Assembly (NCBI GenBank): GCA_037481875.1 | Contig: JBBFKY010000004.1 | Coordinates: 186,001-250,000, forward strand | Direction of reading: 5' to 3' | Source: Desulfosoma sp. | GTDB taxonomy: Bacteria; Desulfobacterota; Syntrophobacteria; Syntrophobacterales; DSM-9756 | DNA: 64,000 bases | Shown here: in pieces, positions 1-9,601 of the stretch | Numbering within the stretch: the stretch's first letter is position 1 | Layout: each line of letters begins with the position of its first letter | Translations under genes and position numbers: made by a program | The notes under the pieces: model-generated | Database searches by the model: none | Seen by the model: the letters and a program-made list of their open reading frames with translations, nothing else | Told to the model about the DNA's origin: nothing

Positions 1-1
1 G

Positions 2-901
2 GTTCTTGGAATTCTTGGGCGACCTTCGCACGCCTCTCAAAAGCCTTTGCGTGTGGGAATTCTTCCGGTCTTGGACACTCTGCCCCTTCAGATCGCTTTC
101 ACAGAAGGCTATTTTGCCAAACATGGTCTGAACGTTCAGCTGATCTCCTTTGACAGCGCTCTGGAACGGGATGCGGCCATGCAGGCCGGGCAACTGGAAG
201 GTTATTTCGGGGATATGGTGAATACGGTGCTCATGGTACGCAGCGGGGTTCCCATGCGCATCGTCACCGTGGCTTACGCCAGTCGCCCTGGCCAAAGGCA
301 GTTCGCGTTACTGGGACGACCAGGCTTGGAAGCAACGTCCTTGGACGCTCTTCCCTCCGGAACCGTCGGACTTTCCAATGCCACCATCATGGAATACCTT
401 TTGGACCTCATGGAAGAACAGGGTCTTGTACCACGCGGCCGTTTGGAACGTCTGGAAGTGAAAAAGATTCCCGTCCGCATGCAGATGCTTCTTGGAGGCC
501 GTCTCGATGCAGCCATTCTTCCCGAACCCTTGGTGACCCTTGCGGAATCGCAAGGGGCACGCGTTTATGTTACCGACGAAAATCTTCAGGTGACACTCAC
601 TGTCGTAGGCTTATTGGATCGACTTTTGACCGATGATACCCAAACGGGAGAAAAGTTTTTAAATGCTTACAGGGAGGCCCTCTCCGCTCTGGCTGCAAAT
701 CCCGAAAAATACCGCTCTCTCATGGTAGCTTCCTGCCGCATTCCAGAACAACTGGCAGCCACTTTCCAGATGCCCGTATTTCCAGAAGCGGGGTTACCGC
801 CCTATGCGGACGTGGAACGGCTCGTGAGTTGGATGCGGGCTCGAGGCCTTGTCACGGAGGCTATAAAAGTTGCGGATCTCACGTGGAGTGGCAGGCCGTG
901 A
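2..901 (+). CDS. ABC transporter periplasmic substrate-binding protein (SsuA/NMT1-like), 5' end outside window
   Basis: Periplasmic solute-binding component of an ABC importer of the NMT1/THI5/SsuA/TauA superfamily. The first clear segment, RVGILPVLDTLPLQIAFTEG, followed by a glycine-bounded FDSALERDAAMQAGQLEGYF stretch, is typical of lobe I of these proteins. The frame is open to the left edge (299 codons visible), so the signal peptide and true start lie upstream; the TTG at 47 is not a convincing start. Its TGA overlaps the GTG of the ATPase gene (GTGA), so the two are translationally coupled. The substrate (sulfonate, nitrate, pyrimidine precursor or other) cannot be read from sequence. 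Confidence 0.85.
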   Translation, partial: VLGILGRPSHASQKPLRVGILPVLDTLPLQIAFTEGYFAKHGLNVQLISFDSALERDAAMQAGQLEGYFGDMVNTVLMVRSGVPMRIVTVAYASRPGQRQFALLGRPGLEATSLDALPSGTVGLSNATIMEYLLDLMEEQGLVPRGRLERLEVKKIPVRMQMLLGGRLDAAILPEPLVTLAESQGARVYVTDENLQVTLTVVGLLDRLLTDDTQTGEKFLNAYREALSALAANPEKYRSLMVASCRIPEQLAATFQMPVFPEAGLPPYADVERLVSWMRARGLVTEAIKVADLTWSGRP

Positions 902-1668
902 GCCACGGCGTGGTTTTGGAAGCCCGGAATTTGGTGAAGAGCTACCCTCATCGAGGCATGGTGCTGTCCGAGGTGTCCCTCCGTCTGGGAAGAGACGATA
1001 CCTATGCCGTGGTGGGACCGTCCGGGTGCGGCAAGAGCACCTTGCTGTATTTGCTATGCGGCCTGACGCGTCCCGATGCGGGTACGGTCATGTATGAGGG
1101 ACATCCGGTGGATCGCCCGAGGCGGGATATTGCCGTGGTGCTTCAAGATTATGGCCTTCTACCGTGGAAGACGGTCTGGGACAATGTGATTTTGGGCTTG
1201 ACCATTCAGGGAGTGTCAAGGGCTGAACGAACTCGGCGTGCTTCGGTTTGGTTACAAATACTGGGCCTCAAAGGTCGGGAACGCTGTTTTCCGGCACAGC
1301 TTAGTGGCGGGGAACAACAGCGCGTGGCGTTGGCTCGTGCGCTTGCCGCGGAACCGGGAGTGTTGCTTCTGGATGAGCCTTTTTCCTCCCTGGATGCCAT
1401 CACTCGAGAACGTTTGCAGCACACACTCTTGGACATGTGGCAAAGTGTGCGCGTTCCCTACGTCCTTGTGACGCATAGCGTGGATGAAGCGGTTTTTCTT
1501 GGGCGAAAGATTTGTGTCATGGCAGGAAATCCGGCTCGGTTCGTCACCGTCGTAGACAATCCCTATTTCGGGAATGCTCGGGGTCGAAAGAATCCGGCCT
1601 TTTACAGTCTGGTCCAGCAGGTTCGTGCCGCCTTGGATCACGCCGTGCCGGGAGATGGGGCTTCATGA
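898..1668 (+). CDS. ABC transporter ATP-binding protein (SsuB/TauB family)
   Basis: Cytoplasmic ATPase of the importer, 256 aa. Walker A GPSGCGKST lies near residue 40, the Q-loop in VVLQDYGLLPWKTV, the signature LSGGEQQRVALARAL near residue 140, Walker B VLLLDEPF, and the switch histidine in VLVTHSVDEA. The PWKTV segment after the Q-loop is characteristic of nitrate/sulfonate/taurine-type ATPases. I start it at the GTG at 898, which overlaps the TGA of the binding protein; an upstream ATG at 829 would force a long overlap. The stop overlaps the ATG of the permease (ATGA). Substrate unknown. Confidence 0.93.
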   Translation: MSHGVVLEARNLVKSYPHRGMVLSEVSLRLGRDDTYAVVGPSGCGKSTLLYLLCGLTRPDAGTVMYEGHPVDRPRRDIAVVLQDYGLLPWKTVWDNVILGLTIQGVSRAERTRRASVWLQILGLKGRERCFPAQLSGGEQQRVALARALAAEPGVLLLDEPFSSLDAITRERLQHTLLDMWQSVRVPYVLVTHSVDEAVFLGRKICVMAGNPARFVTVVDNPYFGNARGRKNPAFYSLVQQVRAALDHAVPGDGAS

Positions 1669-2444
1669 AAAATGATGCTGACACTTTCCTGCCACGCCTT
1701 TTTCGTTTCGGTGCGGCTCTGGCTTTTCTGGCTTTGATCTGGTGGATTCTCGCCCAAGGGTATCGAGGAGGCCAGGTTCTTCCGGGACCGGGTAAGGCCG
1801 CTACGGCGTTCCTGCAGGCTCTGGTGACCAAAAGCTTTTGGGAACACTTTCATGCCAGCACACGGCGCGTGGTTTTCTCCATGCTTGCGGCTTGGAGCGT
1901 CGGGTTTCCCCTGGGAATCCTCATGGGTAGTCACAAGAAAGTGGATGCCTGGCTTGCTCCTCTGGTTTTCCTCACCTATCCCGTTCCCAAGATCGTCCTT
2001 CTTCCGGTGGTGCTGCTGCTTTTCGGGCTTGGGGATTTTTCCAAGGTTCTTCTCATTGCCTTGATTGTAGGTTACCAGGTGCTGGTGGCCGTGCGTGACG
2101 GTGTGGCCGGCCTTAATCCTAAGTACTTGGATTCCGTAAGAACGCTCGGGGCCGGCCCATGGTCTCTGTTTCGCCATGTGCTTCTTCCCGCCGCTTTGCC
2201 CCATGGTTTTACGGCTTTACGATTGGGAACAGGCACAGGCGTAGCCGTGTTGTTTTTCGTGGAATCCTTCGCCACATCCCGCGGCTTGGGATACCTCATC
2301 ATGGATGCATGGGGACGCCTTGATTACGGGAATATGTTTGTGGGCATTTTGGGCATGAGCCTTCTCGGAGCGGCTCTATTTGAAACCATCGCCGCCCTGG
2401 AAAAGGTTTTGTGCCGCTGGCAAGCGGCCCGCCGCCGTGGATGA
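1665..2444 (+). CDS. ABC transporter permease (SsuC/TauC family)
   Basis: Inner-membrane permease, 259 aa, with about six hydrophobic segments: residues 14-34, 75-95, 108-128, 132-150, 185-205 and 225-245. The conserved EAA-loop type motif is seen in SVRTLGAGPWSLFRHVLLPA. Length and hydrophobic pattern match BPD_transp_1 permeases of the SsuC/TauC group. The ATG at 1665 overlaps the TGA of the ATPase gene, so binding protein, ATPase and permease form one coupled operon ending here. The next gene is convergent, about 110 bp away. Confidence 0.92.
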   Translation: MKNDADTFLPRLFRFGAALAFLALIWWILAQGYRGGQVLPGPGKAATAFLQALVTKSFWEHFHASTRRVVFSMLAAWSVGFPLGILMGSHKKVDAWLAPLVFLTYPVPKIVLLPVVLLLFGLGDFSKVLLIALIVGYQVLVAVRDGVAGLNPKYLDSVRTLGAGPWSLFRHVLLPAALPHGFTALRLGTGTGVAVLFFVESFATSRGLGYLIMDAWGRLDYGNMFVGILGMSLLGAALFETIAALEKVLCRWQAARRRG

Positions 2445-2556
2445 GGTGTGACCTCAAGGGCTCATGGAGTAAACGGAAACGTCATTGTAACAAGATTGTC
2501 ACCAGAACTTCAGCGACCGAGGATGTCTACTTCTCCTTACACGGGGTTGGAAGAAA

Positions 2557-5460
2557 TTATGTGTCGTTGGGATCCAAGTCCTGAGTCAGAAGGCTCAGGC
2601 CCAAGGGAAGAGTTTCTCCGAACAGCCAGCTTTCTTCTTCGGGCCGAAGCGAACTTTCCGGGTTGAGCAGCCGATCCCGATACACTTCCGCACCCGATCC
2701 CAAACCGTCCAGCCATCGTTCGATGCGCTTCAAGATCTCTTCTGAAAGATCCCGAGCACGATCCCCGGTTCTTCTGGCCAGATGAACCACCATTTGAGCC
2801 ACAGATTCCGTCGCCGCAGGATGTGCCGTCAGAATGCGATCGATCCAGGTGGAAACCACCGCAGAAGGAAGGACTCGATCCACGGGCCCGTAGAAAGGTT
2901 TTCGAGCTCCCAGCCGTGTAAGCACCCATAGGTCCTGAGGTGTGGGGCGTCGCACCAGGACCCGTTCCAGTGCGGTTTTTCCAAGGGATTCTTTGACATT
3001 AGCAGGAAGACGTTCGAAAGTGGCCAAAGCCATCCAGACTTCGTTCATTTCCTGAGGAAAAAGACGGAGGCCTGACTTTTTCTTGGATTTTTTTCCGCTT
3101 TCTTCAGCGACCAGTAAGGGTAAAACCTGTTGAGCCATGTGCCATTGGCGCCCTGCAGAAAGGCCTCCGGCCACTCGTCTCCAAAAAATCCACCATTCCA
3201 CGCGACACTGCACATGTCGGGGAAAACAAAGACCTTGCGGATAGATTTTCCAGACTTCCTGCATGCGCCATTCGTCGACGGGATCCCCGTAACCGGGCCG
3301 GAGACAATAGCCTAAAAGATTGAGCCAACGCGCCTCATGCTGGGCACTCAAGGCACGGCCCTCTCGGTATTCCAGAAGCCCATCGGCCAGAGTGCGAATC
3401 AGGCTTGTGGACCATTTGTGCCGAGGCATCTCCAGAAGGTCACACAGATCCTTGACGAGTTTTTCCGGAGAAACTTTGGAAGTGTCGGGCTGGGAAGCTT
3501 TTGAAAATGCGGCGGCTATTCTTTCCTTGGCCTTTTGGACGACGGCTTCATCGAGGGTTTCGGCGGGGGATCTCAGATCCGTTGGGGATTCCGGGCTCTG
3601 ACGCCTTACATCAAAGCGCAATCGCCATTCGTGAGGTGTGTGCAGGGATCGACACCAGAGTTCCAAGGTGCCCACTTCGGTGAGCTTTATGGCGATACGC
3701 ACCGGAAGCTTTTGCGCGGTACCGCTCTTGCCGAAACGCAGAGCTGTGCGAATAGGCGGAAGTTCTGTTACTTCCTCCGGGTTCAAGGTGACCAGATCGC
3801 CTTGAGCGTCACCCAGGCGGGTGTGGGAACTAAAAATCTGAAAACCAGCCGGTTGATTGGTGAGCACGGCAAAGGTGGGTTCTTGCAACACGCTCTCATA
3901 ACCTTCTTCGGTGCCTCGAGGCAGAAGACACACGGCGTGATGGATCGAAGCCTCCTGCGTTTCACCGATGCCTTTGGGATCTTTGGATTCCACCAGCAGA
4001 TAGTAGGCTCGAGGCGTTCCGGCCCCGACTCGGATCCCGGCTCCCGTTCGCACCAGACCGTAATAAGCCGCCCCGACCGCCACAGCCAGATCCGGTCTCG
4101 GATTTTCCAGTTCTTCCGGCATCCAGCCCGGAAAGGTTCGGTCTTGAAACCATCGGCCGAGGACTTCTCGAAGACGTTGTCGAATCTTTGCAGGGCTCAG
4201 AGCCCCTCCATTGAAGAGAATAAAATCCGGATAGGGATGCGCCCGTTCGGTCTCCTGGCGCAAAAGTTGTTCATGACGACGCCAAAAGAAGGCGAGATGT
4301 TTTGTGATGGCGGGATCCTGCACGTAGGGAAGGCCGAATTCGGTAAGGCCCGAGCGACGCCCTTCCTGAGGGTCTTCTTCATAAGGAGCCGATGGGAAAA
4401 AGCCTTCCAAGATCCACTGAAAGACCTCGTCTCGAGTCAGGGTGCCTTTCAAGGTTCCAGCAATGAGTTTGCCGCCCGTGCCCATCACGGTGACATCGAA
4501 ACGATCCCTGTCGGCCTTTTCTGAAAGAAGGGTTTCCTTGGCCTGTCGGCATCCGTGGCAGAGCTGATGCCAGCGCTGTGCGTCCAATTTCCCGGGAGCA
4601 CCCAAAAGGGCTATTTCCAAACGCCGAGCTAAGGTCAGATCCATATTGTCACCGCCCAGCATCAGGTGCTCGCCGACGGCAAGACGGTCGAAACGAAGGC
4701 CGCTTCGACCCGCTCGCACGGCGATGGCCGTAAAGTCCGTGGTGCCTCCGCCTACGTCACAGACCAACACCAATTGCTGCGGTTTAACCCGACGTTCCCA
4801 GGAATCTTCATGGGCAGCCAGCCACGCGTAAAAAGCGGCTAGAGGTTCTTCGAGAAGCACCACCTTTTTGAGGCCCGCTTGAAGAGCGGCTTCGACGGTC
4901 AGTTCCCGGGCCACTTCATCAAAGGAAGCGGGCACGGTGAGAATGACCAGCTGTTCTTCGAGAAGGTTTTCCTCATCATCTGGGCCTCGAGCCATTTCGT
5001 GGTTCCAGGCTTCTCGAAGGTGTTGAAGATACCGTGCCGACGCCTCCACGGGAGACACTCGAGGAATATCACGGCCGGCTCCCCATGGCAAAATGGGGGC
5101 TTGCCGATCCACGGCGGCGTGACACAGCCAGGATTTGGCGGACGAGACCAATCGGCCGGGAACCAGAGCGCCCTGTTCCCGAGCAAATTCCCCCACGGCG
5201 TAGGATCGGGACGGATCCCAGGGGAGAGCCGTGGCTCCGGCCGGAAGGTCATAGGGACCCGGAAGGTACAAAAACGAAGGAAGCAAAGGACGCTTGGCCG
5301 TTTCGCCGGGAGCCACCAATTGAGGCACCGAAAAGACGCGAATGGCCGAAGAAAGTTTCACCTGGCCAGCCCGGGCACAATCCACATAAGCCATGGCCGA
5401 ATTGGTGGTGCCCAGGTCAATGCCTACGATGTATCGAGACGAAGAATGTTCGGATATCAT
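2557..5460 (-). CDS. Hsp70-family protein, long form with extended C-terminal region
   Basis: A 967-aa Hsp70/actin-fold ATPase. The N-terminus has the phosphate-1 loop GIDLGTTNS, and phosphate-2 is VCDVGGGTTDFTAI near residue 230, so nucleotide binding looks intact. After the ATPase core (to about residue 490) comes a beta-rich substrate-binding-like part and then a long helical C-terminus (residues 600-967) not found in DnaK, which is about 640 aa. Large insertions separate it from DnaK and HscA. It starts at an ATG overlapping the TGA of the upstream Hsp70 gene; there is no strong Shine-Dalgarno, suggesting coupled translation. The DUF2760-Hsp70-Hsp70 arrangement recurs in Deltaproteobacteria; the clients are unknown. 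Confidence 0.9.
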   Translation of the reverse strand: MISEHSSSRYIVGIDLGTTNSAMAYVDCARAGQVKLSSAIRVFSVPQLVAPGETAKRPLLPSFLYLPGPYDLPAGATALPWDPSRSYAVGEFAREQGALVPGRLVSSAKSWLCHAAVDRQAPILPWGAGRDIPRVSPVEASARYLQHLREAWNHEMARGPDDEENLLEEQLVILTVPASFDEVARELTVEAALQAGLKKVVLLEEPLAAFYAWLAAHEDSWERRVKPQQLVLVCDVGGGTTDFTAIAVRAGRSGLRFDRLAVGEHLMLGGDNMDLTLARRLEIALLGAPGKLDAQRWHQLCHGCRQAKETLLSEKADRDRFDVTVMGTGGKLIAGTLKGTLTRDEVFQWILEGFFPSAPYEEDPQEGRRSGLTEFGLPYVQDPAITKHLAFFWRRHEQLLRQETERAHPYPDFILFNGGALSPAKIRQRLREVLGRWFQDRTFPGWMPEELENPRPDLAVAVGAAYYGLVRTGAGIRVGAGTPRAYYLLVESKDPKGIGETQEASIHHAVCLLPRGTEEGYESVLQEPTFAVLTNQPAGFQIFSSHTRLGDAQGDLVTLNPEEVTELPPIRTALRFGKSGTAQKLPVRIAIKLTEVGTLELWCRSLHTPHEWRLRFDVRRQSPESPTDLRSPAETLDEAVVQKAKERIAAAFSKASQPDTSKVSPEKLVKDLCDLLEMPRHKWSTSLIRTLADGLLEYREGRALSAQHEARWLNLLGYCLRPGYGDPVDEWRMQEVWKIYPQGLCFPRHVQCRVEWWIFWRRVAGGLSAGRQWHMAQQVLPLLVAEESGKKSKKKSGLRLFPQEMNEVWMALATFERLPANVKESLGKTALERVLVRRPTPQDLWVLTRLGARKPFYGPVDRVLPSAVVSTWIDRILTAHPAATESVAQMVVHLARRTGDRARDLSEEILKRIERWLDGLGSGAEVYRDRLLNPESSLRPEEESWLFGETLPLGLSLLTQDLDPNDT

Positions 5461-7280
5461 GAGGAATGATTGGACTCTCGCAGGTTAAACTGAAGTTTCC
5501 AACGACGTTTCGGATCATCCCGGTGCACACACCACAGTTCCAGCACGCCGGTTTCCGTATAGGCGGCTTCCAGCTTCACAGGGACGACAGTGCCGCCTTC
5601 TTCTGTTTCTGTAGGCTGCAGAGCGGTCTCCATGGTGATGACTTCGGTGATTTCTCCCGCCCAGTCTTCCACCACTTCACCGAGAGCATCTTCCTTACGT
5701 GTCGTGGAAGCCAGCAAAGGAAACACGGCCGGTTCCCCTACCACAAGACCGAAATCCCGGTCTTCCAGGGTAAGCGTGCTTCCTTCTTCCAGCCCGAAAG
5801 GAATGACACATAAGGCCTTGACCGGTGTGGGGATCCCCGGGACCGCCGGCATAGCCGATTCAATGCCGATGTAATAGGTTCGAGAAGCACCGGCTCGAAT
5901 ACGTAAGCCTCGCCCTCGACGCACCTGTCCATAGGCCGCCGCACCCTTGGCGACCGCCAGATCCAGATCTTCCGCGGGAAGTTCTCGAGGTGGTGCGTCT
6001 GGATACCATAGCCCGAGAATGTGCAGGAGTCGCTCGCGCACAAGGGGAGGCTTCATGACACCCCCGTTAAAGAGCACATGGGTGGGAGCTTGGGATCGGC
6101 TTGTGTCATGCCCATGAAGATGTTGCGAAAGAAAAGCCGCTAAATGGCGTGTGACTGCAGGGTCTGTTTCGTAGGGCAGTCCCATTTCCCGCACGCCTAC
6201 CTTGACGGCAGGTTTTGGCACAGCGTTCCGTTTGCATTCCGGGAAAAAGCCTTCCAGAAGAATGTGTTCCAGTTCTTCCCGTGTCAGTTCCGTGCGTAGG
6301 GTGCCTCCGATAAGCGAGGTGCCTCGTCCCAGAACCGTGAGGGGCACACTGTCCAAGGCCGGTTTGCTCAGAAGTTTTTCCTTGGCCTGACGACACTGAT
6401 GCCAAAGTCCTCGAAACTGCCAGGCATCCAGCTTCATGCCGGATGCCGCCAGCTTGGCTCGCACTCCATGAGCCAAGGCCAGATCCATGTTGTCACCGCC
6501 CAAAAGCAAATGATTCCCGACGGCGATTCGCCGAAGTCCCAAAGCACCGTCTTCGTCGATGACTTCAATAAGGCTGAAATCGGTGGTGCCGCCTCCTATA
6601 TCGCACACGAGAATCACATCGCCCACGCGAAGAAGGTCCCTCCAGGTGTCGGCATGAGCCGCCAGCCAGGCGTAAACGGCCGCCTGGGGTTCTTCCAAAA
6701 GAGTAAGGTGTTCCAGACCGGCAGCACGAGCGGCCTGCACCGTGAGTTCTCGAGCGACGGCATCAAACGAGGCCGGAACGGTCAGGTAAACATCCTGATT
6801 TTCCAGAAGAAACGCGGAACTGTTCCGAGCCTTTAGATGGTTCCAAGCCTCTTTGAGGTGCCTGAGATAAAGTGTGGAAGCTTCCACGGGGGACACCTTG
6901 CGCACATCTTGAGGACTATCCCATGGAAGAATAGGAGCCGTGCGGTCTACCCCGGCATGACAGAGCCAAGATTTTGCCGAAGATACCAGACGATTGGGGA
7001 TTTCCGAACCCCGTTCGCGAGCGAATTGCCCCACAACCCAGCCGGGATCTTCCGACCAGGGTAACGCCAAGCTACCTGAAGCCACATCGTGAGGGCCGGG
7101 CAAAAACAAAAAGGACGGCAAAAGCGGCCGAGGTTTGACCTCTCCGGGAGCTACTACCTGAGGAATAGGAGCGATTTGAATGTCCGAAGCGCCGCCGGAA
7201 GCAGCATCTTCTGCCGTCCAAGCCATGACCGAATGGGTGGTGCCTAGATCGATCCCCACAACATAAGGCGAGTGCAACAA
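5457..7280 (-). CDS. Hsp70-family protein, short form
   Basis: A 607-aa Hsp70 homologue with phosphate-1 GIDLGTTHS near residue 9, phosphate-2 VCDIGGGTTDF near residue 225 and an adenosine-type motif VLFNGGVMKPP. It lines up with the N-terminal two-thirds of the downstream 967-aa protein (shared LVSSAKSWLCHAGVDR-type block and LLGGDNMDL block), so the two are diverged paralogues and the short one lacks the long helical tail. The start is TTG at 7280, preceded by AAGGAGG at 6-nt spacing; no ATG lies between it and the phosphate loop. Eleven bases separate it from the DUF2760 gene. It may form a heteromeric chaperone with its neighbour (inference). Confidence 0.9.
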   Translation of the reverse strand: MLHSPYVVGIDLGTTHSVMAWTAEDAASGGASDIQIAPIPQVVAPGEVKPRPLLPSFLFLPGPHDVASGSLALPWSEDPGWVVGQFARERGSEIPNRLVSSAKSWLCHAGVDRTAPILPWDSPQDVRKVSPVEASTLYLRHLKEAWNHLKARNSSAFLLENQDVYLTVPASFDAVARELTVQAARAAGLEHLTLLEEPQAAVYAWLAAHADTWRDLLRVGDVILVCDIGGGTTDFSLIEVIDEDGALGLRRIAVGNHLLLGGDNMDLALAHGVRAKLAASGMKLDAWQFRGLWHQCRQAKEKLLSKPALDSVPLTVLGRGTSLIGGTLRTELTREELEHILLEGFFPECKRNAVPKPAVKVGVREMGLPYETDPAVTRHLAAFLSQHLHGHDTSRSQAPTHVLFNGGVMKPPLVRERLLHILGLWYPDAPPRELPAEDLDLAVAKGAAAYGQVRRGRGLRIRAGASRTYYIGIESAMPAVPGIPTPVKALCVIPFGLEEGSTLTLEDRDFGLVVGEPAVFPLLASTTRKEDALGEVVEDWAGEITEVITMETALQPTETEEGGTVVPVKLEAAYTETGVLELWCVHRDDPKRRWKLQFNLRESNHSS

Positions 7281-7291
7281 AACAAGCCTCC

Positions 7292-8092
7292 TTAAGATTC
7301 TTCCAGAATTTCCACTTCCGCTGGGGCTACGATGCGTTCTTTGCCAAGTTGGGCTGTCAAGCGAGGCAGTTGCACGGATCGAACACGCCAGCCGCGATGA
7401 CGTAGCACACCACGGAACGGAGGATCCCCCGAAACATGACCCGTCAGCCGAATAGCCGCCGGATCAAATCCTGAAGGAACCGTGACCATGGCCCCTTCTT
7501 CCTGTAACATGACAGCTTCCAACTCCACACACTCCCATAAGGCCGTCTTACAGGCTTCGTGAATGCTTCGGACTGCGGCTCCGATCTGAGCATCTTGGTA
7601 TTGACTGAGATCTTCCTGAAGAAAATCGATGAAGCGTCCTTGTCTTTGCAACACAGAAAGCATTTGCACAGCACCCACCGTCTTGGGATCCATGTCTTGC
7701 GGAAGCACTTCCGAATCTTTGGGTTCTTGAGAAGACACCGTCACCTTGACGGAATGGGCCTGGGTAGAAGCTGCTTGGACGGCTTCGTCCACAGCTCGGC
7801 GTCCCAAAGCCTGCACCACGATCCAGAGAAACAGGGTCCCCAAGAATCCCAATCCGAAAAGGATCCAAGGTGCATAAAGTTGTGTTTGGTGGATCAGGGT
7901 TTCTAATCGACTCAAGGCTGTTGCCAATTCAGTGGGCAGCATGCCTGCTTGGTTTCCTTGGAACGGTTGAAGGCAGGTGAGAAAGCTTTGAAGCCCTTGA
8001 CGCATCATCCAGAAAAAGGCGGCAAGCACCACGCCTTGAAAAAGCACACAGGCGATAAGGGTCTGCAAGGTTAATTTGGATTTTGGCTGCAT
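7292..8092 (-). CDS. DUF2760 domain membrane protein
   Basis: A 266-aa protein with two hydrophobic segments near residues 11-31 and 72-93, then a soluble DUF2760 region (about residues 125-265) beginning at LSVLQRQGRFIDFLQEDLS, the family hallmark, and containing a paired-helix ACKTALWECVELEAV block and a basic RHRGWRVRSVQLP block. The family has no known biochemical function. I start at the ATG at 8092 because GGAGGAG precedes it; the longer frame to 8326 adds a low-complexity leader. It is first in an operon with two Hsp70 genes, so it could tether them to the inner membrane (inference). Confidence 0.85.
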   Translation of the reverse strand: MQPKSKLTLQTLIACVLFQGVVLAAFFWMMRQGLQSFLTCLQPFQGNQAGMLPTELATALSRLETLIHQTQLYAPWILFGLGFLGTLFLWIVVQALGRRAVDEAVQAASTQAHSVKVTVSSQEPKDSEVLPQDMDPKTVGAVQMLSVLQRQGRFIDFLQEDLSQYQDAQIGAAVRSIHEACKTALWECVELEAVMLQEEGAMVTVPSGFDPAAIRLTGHVSGDPPFRGVLRHRGWRVRSVQLPRLTAQLGKERIVAPAEVEILEES

Positions 8093-8196
8093 GAGTCTCC
8101 TCCACGCTCTTATGGATGTCCACTTCAGCCCATGCCGAGGCAAGCAAGCAAGCTTACAGAAAGTTCCTTGCCGAAACAAGGGATCCAAAGGCTTTG

Positions 8197-9501
8197 TCAC
8201 AAGATGTGTCGAAGAATGAAGAAATAGACGGTGCTGCACCCCACAAGGACTGCACTGGGACCGGCTACCAAACGCAGAACCTTGGTAAGTGAGGTCCCGA
8301 AATATTCGTTGGAAAGCAGCAGACACAGGTGAAGAGGTGACAAAAGAACTCCCACGAAGCCGCTTACCAGTCCAAGCATCATGTACCCCAAAATGGCATG
8401 GCCTTCTCCAAAACTATGCACCAAGGAAATGAGAATGGGGAAAGTGGTGCCCACAAACGCGATGGTGATGCCCACGACCATGCCAACAAGAAAAGGAAGA
8501 ATCATGGTGATAGGCATGAGAGGGATTTTCATGGCCAGAAGTTCTGAACTGATAGCTTGCACGGCTTGGGCATCATCCAAAATGCCTTTGAAAACCAGAA
8601 TGGCACCGACCATATAAAACATGTCCCAAAGCTGGCGGCGTTTGAGGATCCGCAGGCGCTCCGAGGTCGCAAGTCCCCCCGTGCGCCACACCCAGAAGAT
8701 GCTGAAAGCCAGCGCTAGCATCAGGCCCAGTTCTTTGGCGATGGACACCGTGGACGGCAGGATCACGGAAAGGACGAACCCCAAGCCAAGGCCACCTGCG
8801 ATAGCCATGGCGATAGGGGTCAATTCCCGAAGAAAAGGTTGAAGAGGAGGGCGATTTTTCGCATGATTTTCAGGCTCGGCGGCACGGGGATTTTTCAAGG
8901 GATTTTCGGCGAAAGAAAGAGGCAGATAGCCTGCGGCCACAGCCACAACGGTCATGGGAAAAAGGGCTGAAACAAAGACCCACAGATCCAAGCCGGCCAT
9001 GGTGGTGGTCAGAAGTACACCAGGATACAGAGGCCACCAGTATTCCCAAATGTGGCGAAACCAATAGTTGATGTAACTCAGCTGATCTCCAGTGAATCGA
9101 AAGGCTTGTCCCAGAGTCTTGACCATGGGAGCGGAAAAGATCGCGCCTCCCGGCATGGGTAAAAGACCGATGAGCGATGGAAAAACGACCAGATTCAACC
9201 TCGGGGCTCGTACTAAACCCTGAAAGCTCGCCAGAAGACGCTCCATTTGACCGACGGCTTCCAGACTGTGGCTGAGCACTAGAATGAGAGAAACGATGGC
9301 TGCCAGAGAAAGGGTTTTGGCATGGGTAAAAGATCGAAACACCGAAACCGCCACTTCCAGCGGACCCATGGCGAACAGAAATCCCAAGGTAACGGAACCG
9401 AAAAAGAAGGCGTGGCCCAAAGGCACCTTCTTCCGAATGGCGATAAGCATGCCCACAAACACCATGAGCACCCGCACAAGGGCGGGAACGTGATCCAGCA
9501 T
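8197..9501 (-). CDS. DUF401 family integral membrane protein, probable carboxylate-type transporter
   Basis: A 434-aa, highly hydrophobic protein with about ten to twelve predicted membrane segments. The LLPMPGGAIFSAPMV block near residue 110 and the WRHIWEYWWPLYPGV-like segment are characteristic of DUF401 proteins, a family related in layout to TRAP-T/gluconate-type permeases. The ATG at 9501 has AGGAGG eight bases upstream. It stands alone on the minus strand between lpxK and the DUF2760 operon, with about 100 bp on either side. The substrate is unknown; context gives no hint. Confidence 0.82.
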   Translation of the reverse strand: MLDHVPALVRVLMVFVGMLIAIRKKVPLGHAFFFGSVTLGFLFAMGPLEVAVSVFRSFTHAKTLSLAAIVSLILVLSHSLEAVGQMERLLASFQGLVRAPRLNLVVFPSLIGLLPMPGGAIFSAPMVKTLGQAFRFTGDQLSYINYWFRHIWEYWWPLYPGVLLTTTMAGLDLWVFVSALFPMTVVAVAAGYLPLSFAENPLKNPRAAEPENHAKNRPPLQPFLRELTPIAMAIAGGLGLGFVLSVILPSTVSIAKELGLMLALAFSIFWVWRTGGLATSERLRILKRRQLWDMFYMVGAILVFKGILDDAQAVQAISSELLAMKIPLMPITMILPFLVGMVVGITIAFVGTTFPILISLVHSFGEGHAILGYMMLGLVSGFVGVLLSPLHLCLLLSNEYFGTSLTKVLRLVAGPSAVLVGCSTVYFFILRHIL

Positions 9502-9601
9502 GAAAAATGCCTCCTGTTAAGCTGTCGATAGTCCGTTACAGAGTACTTCAAACAAGAGTTCCCCATAAGCCATTGAAGTTATTTATATCGTTTTGGACAG
9601 G

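Noticed and set aside
3535-4524. Long plus-strand frame of 329 codons
   Set aside because: It lies entirely antisense to the Hsp70 gene, whose conserved motifs are unmistakable on the minus strand.
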